DNA of 38,713 nt from Citrobacter braakii (GCF_002075345.1 NZ_NAEW01000025.1:1-38713), one strand, 5' to 3'; shown: positions 28,705-38,456, numbered from the stretch's first letter. Notes: generated by a model not told the origin, from the letters alone. A program made the numbers and translations.

Positions 28705-28729
28705 TTTATTGAACGGTCAGGTCTACACT
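28701..28729 (+). promoter_or_regulatory. Candidate arfA promoter
   Basis: TTGATT (28701-28706), a 17-base spacer and TACACT (28724-28729) overlap the end of zntR and lie 32 bases before arfA. CTACACT also suits sigma-S. Assigned by eye. Confidence 0.55.
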
Positions 28730-28760
28730 CGCGGCGTAAATTACGACAACCGGAGGTATT

Positions 28761-28979
28761 ATGAGTCGTTATCAGCACACTAAAGGGCAGATAAAAGATA
28801 ACGCCATTGAGGCGCTTCTACATGACCCACTGTTCAGGCAGCGCGTTGAGAAAAATAAGAAAGGGAAAGGAAGTTATCTACGTAAAGGTAAACATGGTAA
28901 TCGGGGTAACTGGGAGGCCAGTGGCAAGAAAGTCATTCACTTTTTTACCACTGGCCTTCTTGTTTCAGTGAGTGCTTAA
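28761..28979 (+). CDS. arfA: Alternative ribosome-rescue factor ArfA
   Basis: This 72-residue protein ([25 protein letters not shown]) rescues ribosomes stalled on stop-less mRNA by recruiting RF2, as a backup to tmRNA. The functional part is residues 1 to about 55, with the basic [16 protein letters not shown] tail that enters the mRNA channel. The last residues ([15 protein letters not shown]) are hydrophobic and dispensable. A strong hairpin in the 3' coding region allows RNase III cutting, which yields a non-stop mRNA. GGAGG precedes the ATG. The end overlaps the mscL end by 4 bases. Confidence 0.96.
   Translation: MSRYQHTKGQIKDNAIEALLHDPLFRQRVEKNKKGKGSYLRKGKHGNRGNWEASGKKVIHFFTTGLLVSVSA
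28915..28957 (+). promoter_or_regulatory. RNase III / terminator hairpin inside arfA
   Basis: AGGCCAGTGG (28915-28924) pairs with CCACTGGCCT (28948-28957), with further pairing of AAAGT and ACTTT inside the loop. It lies before the arfA stop. In E. coli this stem is cut by RNase III or ends transcription, giving truncated mRNA whose product is normally destroyed through tmRNA tagging; ArfA appears when tmRNA fails. Confidence 0.85.
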
Positions 28980-29389
28980 GAGCGGTTATTCTGTTCTTTC
29001 AGCAGGTCACGAATTTCACTCAGCAATACTTCTTCTTTCGATGGCGCCGGCGGTGCTGCTGGCTCTTCCGCTTTTTTACGGTTCAGTTTGTTGATCAGCT
29101 TGATTGCCATAAAGATAGCAAACGCAACAATAACGAAATCAAAGATATTCTGAATAAATACACCGTAATGCATAACGACTGCAGGGATATCTCCCTGTGC
29201 ATCACGTAGTGTTAAAGCAAACTGTTTAAAATCAATTCCACCAATTAACAACCCCAGCGGCGGCATGATGATATCGGCAACCAGTGATGAAACAATCTTC
29301 CCAAATGCCGCACCAATAATGACACCCACTGCCAAATCGACAACATTCCCGCGCATCGCGAATTCGCGAAATTCTTTAATAATGCTCAT
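28976..29389 (-). CDS. mscL: Large-conductance mechanosensitive channel MscL
   Basis: This 137-residue protein begins [30 protein letters not shown], with TM1 at about 16-40 and the pore hydrophobic lock within it. TM2 lies near 76-97 ([21 protein letters not shown]), followed by a charged C-terminal bundle. The pentamer opens under membrane tension in hypo-osmotic shock. It lies downstream of trkA, the potassium-uptake regulator, but has its own promoter. Confidence 0.99.
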   Translation of the reverse strand: MSIIKEFREFAMRGNVVDLAVGVIIGAAFGKIVSSLVADIIMPPLGLLIGGIDFKQFALTLRDAQGDIPAVVMHYGVFIQNIFDFVIVAFAIFMAIKLINKLNRKKAEEPAAPPAPSKEEVLLSEIRDLLKEQNNRS

Positions 29390-29413
29390 CTTATTCTCCC
29401 TATGCAGCTGACG

Positions 29414-29441
29414 TTTATAAGTTTAACAAATGTTTAGGCAA
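29414..29441 (-). promoter_or_regulatory. Candidate mscL promoter
   Basis: On the minus strand TTGCCT (29436-29441), a 16-base spacer and TATAAA (29414-29419) lie 25 bases before the mscL start codon. In E. coli mscL is also under sigma-S. Assigned by eye. Confidence 0.6.
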
Positions 29442-29494
29442 TTTCCATTTATGTATTACCTAAATAGAAATTTATTAAACCATGAAAAATAAAG

Positions 29495-29523
29495 GGAAAT
29501 AACTTAGGCGCAGTTTCAGCGCC
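29495..29523 (-). terminator. Probable terminator after trkA
   Basis: GGCGC and GCGCC (29507-29511 with 29519-29523) with a 7-base loop, read on the minus strand, are followed by TAAGTTATTT. It lies just after the trkA stop and would end the def-fmt-rsmB-trkA transcript. Confidence 0.6.
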
Positions 29524-29530
29524 CAAATTA

Positions 29531-30907
29531 TTACAGGAAGAACGGACTTGGCTGGAATAGTCGCTCGACGTCGGTAATAAACTTTTTATCTGTCAGGAAC
29601 ATAATTACGTGATCGCCCTGTTCAATACGCAGGTTATCATTGGCAATCATCACATCGTTACCACGCACAACGGCGCCAATAATGGTTCCTGGTGGAAGTT
29701 TAATTTCATCAATTGAGCGACCCACAACCCGTGACGTCGTTTCATCACCGTGTGCAACGGCTTCAATGGCTTCCGCGACGCCACGGCGCAGTGAAGATAC
29801 ACCAACAATATCCGCTTTACGCACATGACTGAGCAGCGCAGAGATGGTTGCCTGCTGCGGTGAAATCGCAATATCGATCACGCTGCCTTGTACCAGATCG
29901 ACGTATGCTCTGCGTTGGATCAACACCATCACTTTCTTGGCGCCCATCCGTTTGGCAAGCATCGCCGACATGATATTCGCTTCATCATCGTTGGTTACCG
30001 CAATGAACAGATCAACCTGATCGATATGTTCTTCCGCCAGCAGCTCTTGATCCGAGGCATCACCAAAAAAGACGATCGTATTTTGCAGTTTCTCTGCAAG
30101 CTCGGATGCGCGCTGTTGATTACGTTCAATCAGTTTGACGCTGTAATCTTTTTCTAGTCGCCGTGCCAGCCCGGCGCCAATATTACCACCGCCCACTAAC
30201 ATAATGCGTTTGTAAGGCTTTTCCAGACGCTGTAATTCGCTCATTACGGCGCGAATATGCTGCGAGGCCGCGATGAAGAAAACTTCATCACCCGCTTCAA
30301 CAATGGTAGAACCTTGCGGACGGATCGGTCGGTCATGACGGAAAATCGCCGCAACGCGGGTATCGATGTGCGGCATATGCTCACGCATTGTCGACAGCGC
30401 ATTACCAATCAGCGGCCCACCGTAATAGGCTTTCACCACGGCCAGGCTGACTTTTCCTTCGGCAAAATTCACTACCTGCAATGCGCCCGGATATTCAATC
30501 AGGCGATAAATGCTATCGATAACCAGTTGCTCAGGCGCAATCAGGTGATCGATAGGCACCGCATCAGATTGAAATAGCTTGTCCGCATCACGAACGTAAT
30601 CCGGTGAACGAATACGAGCGATACGATTAGGCGTGTTAAACAGTGAATAAGCTACCTGGCAGGCAACCATATTTGTTTCATCTGAGCTGGTTACGGCAAC
30701 CAGCATATCGGCATCGTCAGCACCGGCTTCACGTAGAACGCGGGGATGCGAACCATGCCCTTGCACGACACGGAGATCAAACTTGTCCTGCAGGCTACGC
30801 AGGCGCTCACCATTGGTATCGACTACCGTGATATCGTTGTTCTCTCCGACCAGGTTTTCAGCCAGCGTACCGCCAACTTGCCCTGCGCCCAGAATGATAA
30901 TTTTCAT
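29531..30907 (-). CDS. trkA: Trk potassium uptake regulator TrkA
   Basis: This 458-residue peripheral membrane protein has two RCK units. Each has a Rossmann NAD-binding fold ([19 protein letters not shown] at the N-terminus; [18 protein letters not shown] near 234) and a C-terminal ligand lobe. It gates the TrkH/TrkG K+ channels. It lies 21 bases after rsmB, the fourth gene of the minus-strand run. Confidence 0.99.
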   Translation of the reverse strand: MKIIILGAGQVGGTLAENLVGENNDITVVDTNGERLRSLQDKFDLRVVQGHGSHPRVLREAGADDADMLVAVTSSDETNMVACQVAYSLFNTPNRIARIRSPDYVRDADKLFQSDAVPIDHLIAPEQLVIDSIYRLIEYPGALQVVNFAEGKVSLAVVKAYYGGPLIGNALSTMREHMPHIDTRVAAIFRHDRPIRPQGSTIVEAGDEVFFIAASQHIRAVMSELQRLEKPYKRIMLVGGGNIGAGLARRLEKDYSVKLIERNQQRASELAEKLQNTIVFFGDASDQELLAEEHIDQVDLFIAVTNDDEANIMSAMLAKRMGAKKVMVLIQRRAYVDLVQGSVIDIAISPQQATISALLSHVRKADIVGVSSLRRGVAEAIEAVAHGDETTSRVVGRSIDEIKLPPGTIIGAVVRGNDVMIANDNLRIEQGDHVIMFLTDKKFITDVERLFQPSPFFL

Positions 30908-30928
30908 CAGTCGCGACCCGTTATCTCA

Positions 30929-32218
30929 TCACTTTTTGATTAGCTTAGCGTAAAAGAAGCCATCACCATCTTCCGCACTCGGTAAATTCTGACGTCCAGG
31001 TTTTTCCGGCGTACCGGTTACGCTTAATACCGCATCTGGCGTGCGCGCAAGGAAGGCGGCAATTTGCTGTTGGTTTTCTTCTGGCAGGATAGAGCAGGTT
31101 GCATAAACCAGCGTGCCGCCAGGTTTAAGATGTGGCCAGGTTGCATTCAGGATTTCAGCCTGCAACTGGGCAAGTTCAGCAATATCCCGGTCGCGACGTA
31201 GCCATTTGATATCCGGATGGCGACGGATCACTCCGGTGGCAGAACACGGAGCGTCCAGCAAAATACGGTCAAACTGTTGTTCACCGCACCACTGCTGTGG
31301 ATAGCGGCCATCACCCTGTTTTACGGTTGCCTTCATACCCAGACGTTTTAGATTGTCGAAAACGCGCGATAAGCGTTTTTCATCAACATCGACAGCCATT
31401 ACGTTAGCGTGCGGAGCAACTTCCAGAATGTGAGTGGTTTTGCCCCCCGGCGCACAGCATAGGTCGAGGATCTGTTCACCGTCCTCCGGCAACAGATAGT
31501 TTATGCATCCTTGAGCGGAAGCATCCTGGACGGTTACCCAGCCTTCATCAAAACCTGGGAGGGCGTGCACAGGAGCTGGCGTTTCCAGACGCACTGCATC
31601 CGGGTAATCTGGATGCGGGAAACCGGTTAATCCCGCTTCGGTCAGCAGGTCCAGCCAGGCATCGCGCGTATGATGGTTACGATTGACACGTAACCACATC
31701 GGCGGTCGCTGGTTATTGGCTTCAAGAATGGCTTCCCACTGCTGCGGATAAGCGGTCTTAATACGTTTCACCAGCCAGGAGGGGTGTAAGAAACGTAAAT
31801 CGCTTTGAGAGAATTCAGCCAGTAGCTCTTCTTGACGGCGCTGAAACTGGCGCAGCACGCCGTTGATCAGCCCTTTAAGCTGCGGACGCTTAATAACGAC
31901 TGCACCTTCTACGGTCTCTGCCAAAGCAGCATGCGGTGGAATACGAGTATGCAGCAGTTGGTAGAAGCCCACCATGATCAGATAGTGAACGGTGCGCTGT
32001 TTGCCCGTCATTGGACGTTCCATCAACTGCTGGATCATCCACTCCAGTTGGGAGAGTGTACGCAACACGCCGAAGCAAAGCTCCTGCAACAGTGCTTTGT
32101 CTTTATCGGCAACTTTTTGCTGCATGGCGGGCAGCACGTTGCTTAATGATTGTCCCTTTTCGACAACCTGTTCGACGGCCTGGGCCGCCATACTGCGTAA
32201 ATTAAGATGTTTTTTCAT
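30929..32218 (-). CDS. rsmB: 16S rRNA m5C967 methyltransferase RsmB
   Basis: This 429-residue protein has an N-terminal NusB-like RNA-binding domain (1 to about 140) and a C-terminal SAM methyltransferase domain. The SAM motif is [13 protein letters not shown], motif [17 protein letters not shown], and the catalytic Cys lies in [11 protein letters not shown]. It methylates C967 of 16S rRNA. The region just upstream of the ATG has no recognisable Shine-Dalgarno sequence and instead carries the T-rich tail of a hairpin. Confidence 0.98.
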   Translation of the reverse strand: MKKHLNLRSMAAQAVEQVVEKGQSLSNVLPAMQQKVADKDKALLQELCFGVLRTLSQLEWMIQQLMERPMTGKQRTVHYLIMVGFYQLLHTRIPPHAALAETVEGAVVIKRPQLKGLINGVLRQFQRRQEELLAEFSQSDLRFLHPSWLVKRIKTAYPQQWEAILEANNQRPPMWLRVNRNHHTRDAWLDLLTEAGLTGFPHPDYPDAVRLETPAPVHALPGFDEGWVTVQDASAQGCINYLLPEDGEQILDLCCAPGGKTTHILEVAPHANVMAVDVDEKRLSRVFDNLKRLGMKATVKQGDGRYPQQWCGEQQFDRILLDAPCSATGVIRRHPDIKWLRRDRDIAELAQLQAEILNATWPHLKPGGTLVYATCSILPEENQQQIAAFLARTPDAVLSVTGTPEKPGRQNLPSAEDGDGFFYAKLIKK

Positions 32219-32225
32219 AAGCGCA

Positions 32226-32255
32226 AAAATAAAAATGCCCGGAGATACCGGGCTT
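32226..32255 (-). terminator. Intrinsic terminator-like hairpin between fmt and rsmB
   Basis: On the minus strand GCCCGG and CCGGGC (32237-32242 with 32248-32253), with a 5-base loop, are followed by ATTTTTATTTTTG. It looks like a real Rho-independent terminator placed inside the def-fmt-rsmB-trkA run. It may limit, but need not abolish, downstream transcription. Confidence 0.75.
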
Positions 32256-32269
32256 AACGAGATGAACCG

Positions 32270-33217
32270 TCATACCAGACGGTTACCGGGTACAAACCAT
32301 TCCCGGCGCGAATTAAGCAGATCCTGCGCGCTCATGGCTTTTTTACCGGCAGGTTGCAAAGAGACGAGATTCAGGATGCCGTCGCCCGTTGCGACCTGGA
32401 TACCCTGTTTTGTCGCCTCAAGAATAGTGCCTGGTGCGGCCTGTGTGTTCGCTGTAATAACCGTAGCTTGCCAGACTTTCACTGGCTGGCCGTCGATTTC
32501 AAGCCAACTCATTGGCCACGGGTTAAAGGCGCGGATGCAGCGTTCCAACTGAGCGGCTGAAAGCGACCAGTCGATACGGGCCTCTTCTTTGCTGAGTTTT
32601 TCTGCATGCGTAACCAGTGATTCATCTTGTACAACGGGTTTTATGGTGCCAGCCGCCAGCTGTTTTAGCGTTTCAATCAGCCCCTGAGGTCCTAAATCTG
32701 CCAGCTTATCGTATAACGAACCGCTGGTATCTTCTGCAGTTATCGGGCAGGACAGCTTAAGCAGCATATCACCGGTGTCGAGGCCAACATCCATCTGCAT
32801 GATGGTCACACCAGTTTCGGCGTCGCCTGCCCACAGTGAGCGCTGGATTGGGGCTGCGCCACGCCAGCGTGGAAGCAGGGAACCGTGAACGTTGATACAA
32901 CCCAGACGCGGCATTTCCAGTACGGCTTTTGGCAGTATCAGGCCATATGCTACCACTACCATCACGTCTGCGCGTAAATCAGCAACCAGCTGCTGGTTTT
33001 CCTGAGGACGAAGAGAGACGGGTTGGAAAACCGGTATCCCTTTTTCTTCCGCCAGCACTTTTACCGGGCTGGGCATCAGCTTTTTACCGCGTCCCGCCGG
33101 ACGGTCCGGTTGGGTAAACACGCCAACGACGTTATGTCCAGAAGACAACAGCGCGTCGAGATGACGCGCTGCAAAGTCAGGTGTACCCGCAAAAATAATA
33201 CGTAGTGAGTCTGACAC
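32270..33217 (-). CDS. fmt: Methionyl-tRNA formyltransferase
   Basis: This 315-residue enzyme transfers a formyl group from 10-formyl-THF to Met-tRNAi. The catalytic N-terminal Rossmann domain holds [29 protein letters not shown] (Asn and His of the active site) and [11 protein letters not shown] with the catalytic Asp. The C-terminal OB-like domain binds the tRNA acceptor. It lies 14 bases after def, its functional partner in N-terminal formyl-Met cycling. Confidence 0.99.
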   Translation of the reverse strand: MSDSLRIIFAGTPDFAARHLDALLSSGHNVVGVFTQPDRPAGRGKKLMPSPVKVLAEEKGIPVFQPVSLRPQENQQLVADLRADVMVVVAYGLILPKAVLEMPRLGCINVHGSLLPRWRGAAPIQRSLWAGDAETGVTIMQMDVGLDTGDMLLKLSCPITAEDTSGSLYDKLADLGPQGLIETLKQLAAGTIKPVVQDESLVTHAEKLSKEEARIDWSLSAAQLERCIRAFNPWPMSWLEIDGQPVKVWQATVITANTQAAPGTILEATKQGIQVATGDGILNLVSLQPAGKKAMSAQDLLNSRREWFVPGNRLV

Positions 33218-33231
33218 GTTGATTCTTGTCC

Positions 33232-33741
33232 TTAAGCTCGGGCGTTCAGGCGGTCGAGTTTTTCAACTTTCTGACGAATGCGTTGTTGCTTCAACGGAGA
33301 CAGATAATCGATAAACAGTTTACCGACCAGGTGATCCATTTCATGTTGAATGCAGATAGCCAGCAGGCCATCGGCTTCCAGTTCAAAAGATTTGCCGTTG
33401 CGATCGAGCGCACGAATTTTTACTTTCTCTGCGCGCGGTACTAACGCACGCTGTTCGGGAATAGACAGGCAGCCTTCTTCAATACCTGTTTCGCCGTCTT
33501 TTTCCAGCAGCTCTGGGTTAATGAGTACCAACTGCTCGTCGCGATTTTCAGAGACATCAATAACAATGATGCGCTGATGAATATCGACCTGAGTTGCTGC
33601 CAGACCGATACCTTCTTCGGCGTACATCGTTTCGAACATATCATCAACGATACGCTGAATTTCTGCATTCACTTCTTCGACCGGTTTTGCGACTTTGCGA
33701 AGGCGCTCGTCCGGAATATGTAACACTTGCAAAACTGACAT
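33232..33741 (-). CDS. def: Peptide deformylase
   Basis: This 169-residue Fe(II) hydrolase removes formyl from nascent N-termini. All three motifs are present: [16 protein letters not shown] (metal Cys) and [10 protein letters not shown] (two metal His and the catalytic Glu). It is nearly identical to E. coli Def. It heads the minus-strand operon with fmt, and is divergent from dprA. Confidence 0.99.
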   Translation of the reverse strand: MSVLQVLHIPDERLRKVAKPVEEVNAEIQRIVDDMFETMYAEEGIGLAATQVDIHQRIIVIDVSENRDEQLVLINPELLEKDGETGIEEGCLSIPEQRALVPRAEKVKIRALDRNGKSFELEADGLLAICIQHEMDHLVGKLFIDYLSPLKQQRIRQKVEKLDRLNARA

Positions 33742-33870
33742 AGTTATCCAGAGTTGTGTTCAGGAGTTGAAAAGATTATTACCTCTATTCTAGACAAAAC
33801 CCCCTCTGATTGACAGCATCAGTGACCAATCGCAAAGATTGCCAGGACTGCTTGTGGCAGGGGAACAGGG
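33742..33870. promoter_or_regulatory. Divergent promoter region def / dprA
   Basis: In this 129-base gap the minus strand shows CTGTCA, an 18-base spacer and TAGAAT for def (-10 at 33788-33793). The plus strand has a consensus -35 TTGACA at 33810-33815 with only a weak -10 (AAAGAT, 33834-33839) for dprA. Both were read by eye. Confidence 0.45.
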
Positions 33871-34995
33871 ATGACCAAAATCGAGATTTGGCTACGTTTA
33901 GCACAAGTGAATGAACTGTATGGTGATGAGATGGTGCGCGTTGCCCACTGGCTCAATACTCAGCCGTGTATTAACAACGTGGTACTTCATCATGCTGGAC
34001 TCTCTCCCCGCCAGGCCCGGCGCTTTTTAACCTTTCCAGATCAGACGCTGGAAAAAACGCTGCGCTGGCTTGAACAGCCCAACCATCATTTTGTGGTTGC
34101 CGACAGCGAGCATTATCCGGCACAGCTCCGTGCAATTGAGGATTATCCTGGGGTGCTTTTTGTGGCAGGAAATCCCATATGCCTTAGCTCGTTTCAGGTT
34201 GCCGTCGTCGGTAGCCGACAGCACTCCTGGTATGGCGAACGCTGGGGGCGGCTGTTTTGTGAAAAGCTTGCAGCATGCGGCGTGACGATCACCAGCGGCC
34301 TGGCCCGGGGGATTGATGGTGTGGCGCACAATGCTGCGATAAACCGAGAGGGCACGAGTATTGCGGTGCTGGGAAATGGGCTTGAGACCATTCATCCACG
34401 ACAGCATGTCCGTCTGGCTAAACGACTGATTGAGGCTGGAGGCGTACTGGTGTCTGAGTTCCCATTAGATACGCTTCCTTTGCCGCGCAATTTTCCCCGA
34501 CGAAATCGCATTATTAGTGGTCTAAGTAAAGGAGTCCTGGTTGTAGAAGCTGCTCAGCGTAGCGGGTCACTGGTCACTGCGCGTTGCGCACTGGAACAAG
34601 GGCGGGAGGTTTTTGCGTTGCCTGGACCGATTGGGAGTCCGGGAAGTGAAGGTCCACATTGGCTTATTCAGCAGGGAGCCACGCTTGTGACGGCCCCAGA
34701 AGAAATTCTGGAAAATTTGCAATATGGGCTGCAATGGTTGCCAGATGAACCTGAAAAATCAATTTATTCGCCAGATCACGAAGAGGTGGCATTGCCATTT
34801 CCGGAGCTCCTGGCTAACGTAGGAGATGAGGTAACACCTGTTGACGTCGTCGCTGAACGTGCCGGCCAACCTGTGCCAGAGGTAGTGGCTCAACTGCTCG
34901 AACTGGAGTTAGCAGGATGGATCGCAGCTGTACCCGGCGGCTATGTCCGATTGAGGAGGGCATGCCATGTTCGACGTACTAATGTATTTGTTTGA
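33871..34995 (+). CDS. dprA: DNA processing protein DprA (Smf)
   Basis: This 374-residue protein has an N-terminal SAM-like region, a Rossmann-like DprA core ([57 protein letters not shown], about 115-290) and a C-terminal winged-helix domain ending VRRTNVFV. In naturally competent species DprA loads RecA on incoming single-stranded DNA; its role in enterics is less clear. The N-terminal third differs markedly from the E. coli sequence I recall, while the C-terminal third is nearly the same. It overlaps smg by 29 bases. Confidence 0.97.
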   Translation: MTKIEIWLRLAQVNELYGDEMVRVAHWLNTQPCINNVVLHHAGLSPRQARRFLTFPDQTLEKTLRWLEQPNHHFVVADSEHYPAQLRAIEDYPGVLFVAGNPICLSSFQVAVVGSRQHSWYGERWGRLFCEKLAACGVTITSGLARGIDGVAHNAAINREGTSIAVLGNGLETIHPRQHVRLAKRLIEAGGVLVSEFPLDTLPLPRNFPRRNRIISGLSKGVLVVEAAQRSGSLVTARCALEQGREVFALPGPIGSPGSEGPHWLIQQGATLVTAPEEILENLQYGLQWLPDEPEKSIYSPDHEEVALPFPELLANVGDEVTPVDVVAERAGQPVPEVVAQLLELELAGWIAAVPGGYVRLRRACHVRRTNVFV

Positions 34996-35440
34996 GACAT
35001 ATATCCATAACGAAGCTGAGCTGCGTGTGGATCAGGACAAACTGGAACGGGATCTTACCGACGCTGGTTTTGATCGTGAAGACATCTACAACGCGTTACT
35101 TTGGCTGGAAAAGCTTGCTGATTATCAGGATGGTCTTGCCGAACCTATGCAGCTGGCATCTGATCCTCTTTCTATACGTATTTATACCGCAGAAGAGTGC
35201 GATCGACTGGATGCAAGCTGTAGAGGGTTCCTGCTATTCCTGGAACAGATTCAGGTGCTAAACCTCGAAACACGAGAAATGGTCATTGAGCGCGTACTCG
35301 CGCTGGATACGGCAGAGTTCGATCTGGAAGACCTGAAGTGGGTGATCCTGATGGTGCTTTTCAATATTCCAGGTTGTGAAAATGCCTATCAGCAAATGGA
35401 AGAATTACTCTTTGAAGTGAATGAAGGTATGCTGCATTAA
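34967..35440 (+). CDS. smg: Smg family protein (DUF494)
   Basis: This 157-residue acidic protein begins [30 protein letters not shown] and has the length of E. coli Smg. It is mostly helical. No enzymatic motif is visible and its function is unknown. Its start lies within dprA and is preceded by GAGGAGG, so it is translationally coupled to dprA. Confidence 0.96.
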   Translation: MFDVLMYLFETYIHNEAELRVDQDKLERDLTDAGFDREDIYNALLWLEKLADYQDGLAEPMQLASDPLSIRIYTAEECDRLDASCRGFLLFLEQIQVLNLETREMVIERVLALDTAEFDLEDLKWVILMVLFNIPGCENAYQQMEELLFEVNEGMLH

Positions 35441-35466
35441 TCAATCTTTATTCAGTATGAGTTGTT

Positions 35467-36009
35467 ATGGCTAAATCAGCACTGTTTACGGTGCGTAAAA
35501 ACGAGCCCTGCCCACAATGCGGGGCTGAACTGGTTATTCGTTCCGGGAAGCACGGTCCGTTTCTCGGTTGTTCACACTATCCAGAATGCGATTACATCCG
35601 TCCGTTGAAATCTTCCGCGGACGGACATATTGTCAAAGTTCTGGAGGGTAAGCTTTGTCCTGCATGTGGCGCCGAGCTGGTGCTGAGACAGGGAAGATTC
35701 GGGATGTTTATTGGATGCAGCGATTATCCAACGTGTGAACACACCGAACTTATCGACAAGCCAGATGAAACAGCAATAGTCTGTCCTCAATGCCAGACTG
35801 GCCACCTGGTCCAGCGGCGTTCCCGTTATGGCAAAACGTTTTACTCCTGCGATCGCTATCCGGAGTGCCAGTTTGTCATTAATTTCAAACCGTTAGCCGG
35901 AGAGTGTCCTGAGTGCCATTATCCGCTACTCATCGAAAAGAAAACCGCGCAGGGTGTGAAGCATTTCTGTGCCAGTAAACAATGTGGAAAGCCGTTCTCG
36001 GCGGAATAA
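35467..36009 (+). CDS. yrdD: Topoisomerase I-type zinc-finger protein YrdD
   Basis: This 180-residue protein consists of repeated zinc ribbons like the C-terminal domains of DNA topoisomerase I: CPQC ... CSHYPEC, CPAC ... CSDYPTC, CPQC ... CDRYPEC, and a fourth, CPEC ... CASKQC. There is no toprim or catalytic domain. It probably binds single-stranded nucleic acid, but no function is established. tsaC starts 4 bases after its stop. Confidence 0.95.
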   Translation: MAKSALFTVRKNEPCPQCGAELVIRSGKHGPFLGCSHYPECDYIRPLKSSADGHIVKVLEGKLCPACGAELVLRQGRFGMFIGCSDYPTCEHTELIDKPDETAIVCPQCQTGHLVQRRSRYGKTFYSCDRYPECQFVINFKPLAGECPECHYPLLIEKKTAQGVKHFCASKQCGKPFSAE

Positions 36010-36013
36010 AAAA

Positions 36014-36586
36014 GTGAATAATAACCTGCCCACAGGCCCTATCGCTGCTGCGATAGCGGTTCTGAAACAAGAAAAAGTCATCGCCTATCCAACAGAAGCT
36101 GTATTTGGTGTCGGCTGCGATCCCGACAGCGAAACGGCTGTTACCCGTCTGTTGGCGCTAAAACAACGCCCAGTCGATAAAGGCTTAATTTTGATTGCGG
36201 CAAATTTTGACCAGCTCAAGCCCTATATTGACGATAGCACGCTTTCAGATGCTCAACGTGAGGCTGTGTTCGCTCGCTGGCCTGGTCCTGTCACCTTCGT
36301 TTTCCCTGCGCCCGCGACTACGCCTCGTTGGTTGACCGGTCGTTTTGACTCGCTGGCCGTGCGAGTCACCGATCATCCGCTGGTGGTTGCATTGTGCCAG
36401 GCTTATGGCAAACCGTTAGTCTCCACCAGTGCTAATTTGAGTGGCTTACCGCCTTGCAGAACGGTAGAGGAAGTCCGCGCGCAGTTTGGTACAGACTTTC
36501 CCGTAGTTGAAGGGGAGACCGGAGGGCGTTTGAATCCTTCGGAGATCCGTGATGCTCTGACCGGTGAACAGTTTCGACAGGGGTAA
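36014..36586 (+). CDS. tsaC: L-threonylcarbamoyladenylate synthase TsaC
   Basis: This 190-residue YrdC-fold enzyme makes threonylcarbamoyl-AMP from Thr, bicarbonate and ATP, the first step of t6A37 in tRNA. I chose the GTG at 36014 ([14 protein letters not shown]), matching the length and N-terminus of the E. coli protein. The ATG at 35969 would add 15 unlikely residues and overlap yrdD. Family signatures include [23 protein letters not shown] and [13 protein letters not shown]. Confidence 0.97.
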   Translation: MNNNLPTGPIAAAIAVLKQEKVIAYPTEAVFGVGCDPDSETAVTRLLALKQRPVDKGLILIAANFDQLKPYIDDSTLSDAQREAVFARWPGPVTFVFPAPATTPRWLTGRFDSLAVRVTDHPLVVALCQAYGKPLVSTSANLSGLPPCRTVEEVRAQFGTDFPVVEGETGGRLNPSEIRDALTGEQFRQG

Positions 36587-36587
36587 T

Positions 36588-37409
36588 ATGAAAGAAGCCT
36601 ATGCTGTTTTTGGTAATCCGATAGCGCACAGTAAATCGCCCTTTATTCATCAGCAATTTGCAGAGCAGTTGAAAATTGATCATTCCTATGGACGTGTACT
36701 GGCACCTATCAATGATTTTGTGAATACGCTGAATGCCTTTTTTGCTGAAGGCGGGAAGGGGGCAAATGTCACTGTGCCTTTTAAGGAAGAGGCGTTTGCG
36801 CGTGCCGATGAATTAACGGAGCGGGCATCGCTTGCTGGAGCGGTCAATACTCTTAAACGACTTGAGGATGGGCGTTTACTGGGAGATAACACGGATGGTA
36901 TCGGCTTATTAAGCGATCTTGAACGTTTATCTTTCATTCGCCCCGGATCGCGAGTTCTGTTGATTGGTGCCGGTGGCGCATCCCGGGGGGTTTTATTACC
37001 TCTTCTTTCTCTGGATTGTGCGGTAACCATCGTTAACCGTACTGCTTCGCGCGCAGAAGAACTGGCACAAATCTTCTCCCATACCGGCAGCGTGCAGGCG
37101 GTGGGAATGGACGATCTTGATAATTACAGTTTTGATTTAATTATTAATGCGACATCTAGCGGAATTAGCGGTGAGGTACCAGCCATTCCGACATCGCTTA
37201 TTCACTCCTCTGTCTATTGCTATGACATGTTTTATCAGCAAGGGAATACACCGTTCCTTTCCTGGTGTGCTGAACATGGGGCGAAACAGTATGCCGATGG
37301 TCTGGGGATGCTGGTGGGACAAGCAGCGCACGCCGTTTTACTCTGGCATGGTGTATTGCCACAGATTGAGCCCGTCATCAAAAGCATGCAACAGGAAATG
37401 TCGGCATGA
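36588..37409 (+). CDS. aroE: Shikimate dehydrogenase (NADP+)
   Basis: This 273-residue enzyme reduces 3-dehydroshikimate to shikimate in aromatic amino acid synthesis. The start at 36588 ([18 protein letters not shown]) lies one base after the tsaC stop. Substrate residues are in NPIAHSKSP, the catalytic Lys in [11 protein letters not shown] and the Asp in GDNTDGIG. The NADP Rossmann loop is GAGGASRG, followed by NRTASR, which selects the phosphate. The N-terminus has one residue more than E. coli AroE as I recall it. Confidence 0.98.
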   Translation: MKEAYAVFGNPIAHSKSPFIHQQFAEQLKIDHSYGRVLAPINDFVNTLNAFFAEGGKGANVTVPFKEEAFARADELTERASLAGAVNTLKRLEDGRLLGDNTDGIGLLSDLERLSFIRPGSRVLLIGAGGASRGVLLPLLSLDCAVTIVNRTASRAEELAQIFSHTGSVQAVGMDDLDNYSFDLIINATSSGISGEVPAIPTSLIHSSVYCYDMFYQQGNTPFLSWCAEHGAKQYADGLGMLVGQAAHAVLLWHGVLPQIEPVIKSMQQEMSA

Positions 37410-37663
37410 ATCAGGCGATCCAGTTTCCCGATCGAGAAGAATGGCTGACGGATATTAGCGCCGTTGTTTTCCCTGCGTTGGTCCATGGTATGCAGTTAAC
37501 ATGCGCTATATCAGGGGAGACGTTGGCGTCCCGCTTTGGCGGCTGCACGCCTGAACAATGGCTGGAAATCTTTCAACAGCATCGCTGGGACCTGGAAGAA
37601 GAGGCCGAAGCATTGATCCAGGACCAGCAGGAAGACTCTCAGGGTTGGGTTTGGTTACTCTGA
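37406..37663 (+). CDS. yrdB: DUF1488 family protein YrdB
   Basis: This 85-residue acidic protein ([14 protein letters not shown]) starts in the aroE stop (ATGA overlap). It matches the size and sequence style of E. coli YrdB. Its function is unknown. Its last 25 bases overlap the convergent yrdA. Confidence 0.93.
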   Translation: MNQAIQFPDREEWLTDISAVVFPALVHGMQLTCAISGETLASRFGGCTPEQWLEIFQQHRWDLEEEAEALIQDQQEDSQGWVWLL

Positions 37664-38193
37664 TTTAAATACTCATCTTTCCATTTAACGTAGTTGTTAG
37701 CAGAGTATTTTAAGCCTGCTTTCTCTTCGTCACTTAATGGCCGGATCTGTTTAACCGGGCTACCCAGGTACAGATATCCACTCTCCAGGCGTTTGTTTTG
37801 CGGCACCAGGCTTCCTGCCCCAATCATAACGTCGTCTTCTACCACTACGCCGTCCAATAAAATTGATCCCATACCGACCAATACGCGGTTGCCAACGATG
37901 CAGCCGTGTAGCATGACTTTATGACCGACCGTCACATCCTCACCCACGATCAATGGATTACCTTGCGGATTAGATGTGGATTTATGTGTGACATGGAGAA
38001 CGCTGCCGTCCTGAATGTTTGTACGGGCGCCGATTTGTACATAGTTGACGTCGCCACGAATCGCAACCAACGGCCAAATCCCGACGTCATCAGCCAAACG
38101 AGTATCACCAATGACGACGCTACTGGTGTCGATCATCACGCGTTTTCCGATCTGTGGGAAAAGATCCTTATAAGGACGTAATACATCAGACAT
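37639..38193 (-). CDS. yrdA: Gamma-carbonic anhydrase-like protein YrdA
   Basis: This 184-residue left-handed beta-helix protein carries hexapeptide repeats (for example IGARTNIQDGSVLHV, VGHKVMLHGCIVGNRVLVG). Metal-binding His candidates occur in LHVTH, GHKVML and LHGC, as in gamma-class carbonic anhydrases and YrdA. Carbonic anhydrase activity of this subgroup is doubtful. It has the same length as E. coli YrdA and lies next to rrs, as in rrnD of E. coli. Confidence 0.95.
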   Translation of the reverse strand: MSDVLRPYKDLFPQIGKRVMIDTSSVVIGDTRLADDVGIWPLVAIRGDVNYVQIGARTNIQDGSVLHVTHKSTSNPQGNPLIVGEDVTVGHKVMLHGCIVGNRVLVGMGSILLDGVVVEDDVMIGAGSLVPQNKRLESGYLYLGSPVKQIRPLSDEEKAGLKYSANNYVKWKDEYLNQSNQTQP

Positions 38194-38347
38194 GTTTACC
38201 TCAACAAAAATAGAGCAGTAATGAAGACTTTGGTTGGATTATCGAGACTGTGCAAGTGATTTAGCTATCAAAAATCAGCCAAATTGTGCAGGAATATAGC
38301 GAAAGGGGTGAAAAACAAGCACTCAGCAAAAAAGATCCAAAAAATAC
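38194..38347. promoter_or_regulatory. Upstream region of rrn P1, with A-rich UP-like sequence
   Basis: This gap holds no gene. Its end (about 38309-38347) has A-runs (AAAAACAAG, AAAAAAGATCC, AAAAAAT) in the position of an UP element for rrn P1. Fis sites would be expected further upstream, but I could not place them with confidence. It also contains the yrdA start region. Confidence 0.5.
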
Positions 38348-38375
38348 TTGTGCTAAAAAATGGGATCCCTATAAT
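38348..38375 (+). promoter_or_regulatory. rRNA operon promoter P1
   Basis: TTGTGC (38348-38353), a 16-base spacer and TATAAT (38370-38375), followed by the GC-rich discriminator GCGCCTCC. The start of transcription would be the A near 38384. The layout matches enterobacterial rrn P1 promoters, which respond to ppGpp and initiating NTPs. Confidence 0.88.
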
Positions 38376-38456
38376 GCGCCTCCATCGACACGGCGGATGT
38401 GAATCACTTCACGCAAACAGCCGGTTCGGTTGAAGAGAAAAACCTGAAAATGAGGG

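Noticed and set aside
35969-36013. A longer TsaC starting at the ATG at 35969
   Set aside because: It would overlap yrdD by 41 bases and add unconserved residues; the GTG at 36014 matches the known N-terminus.
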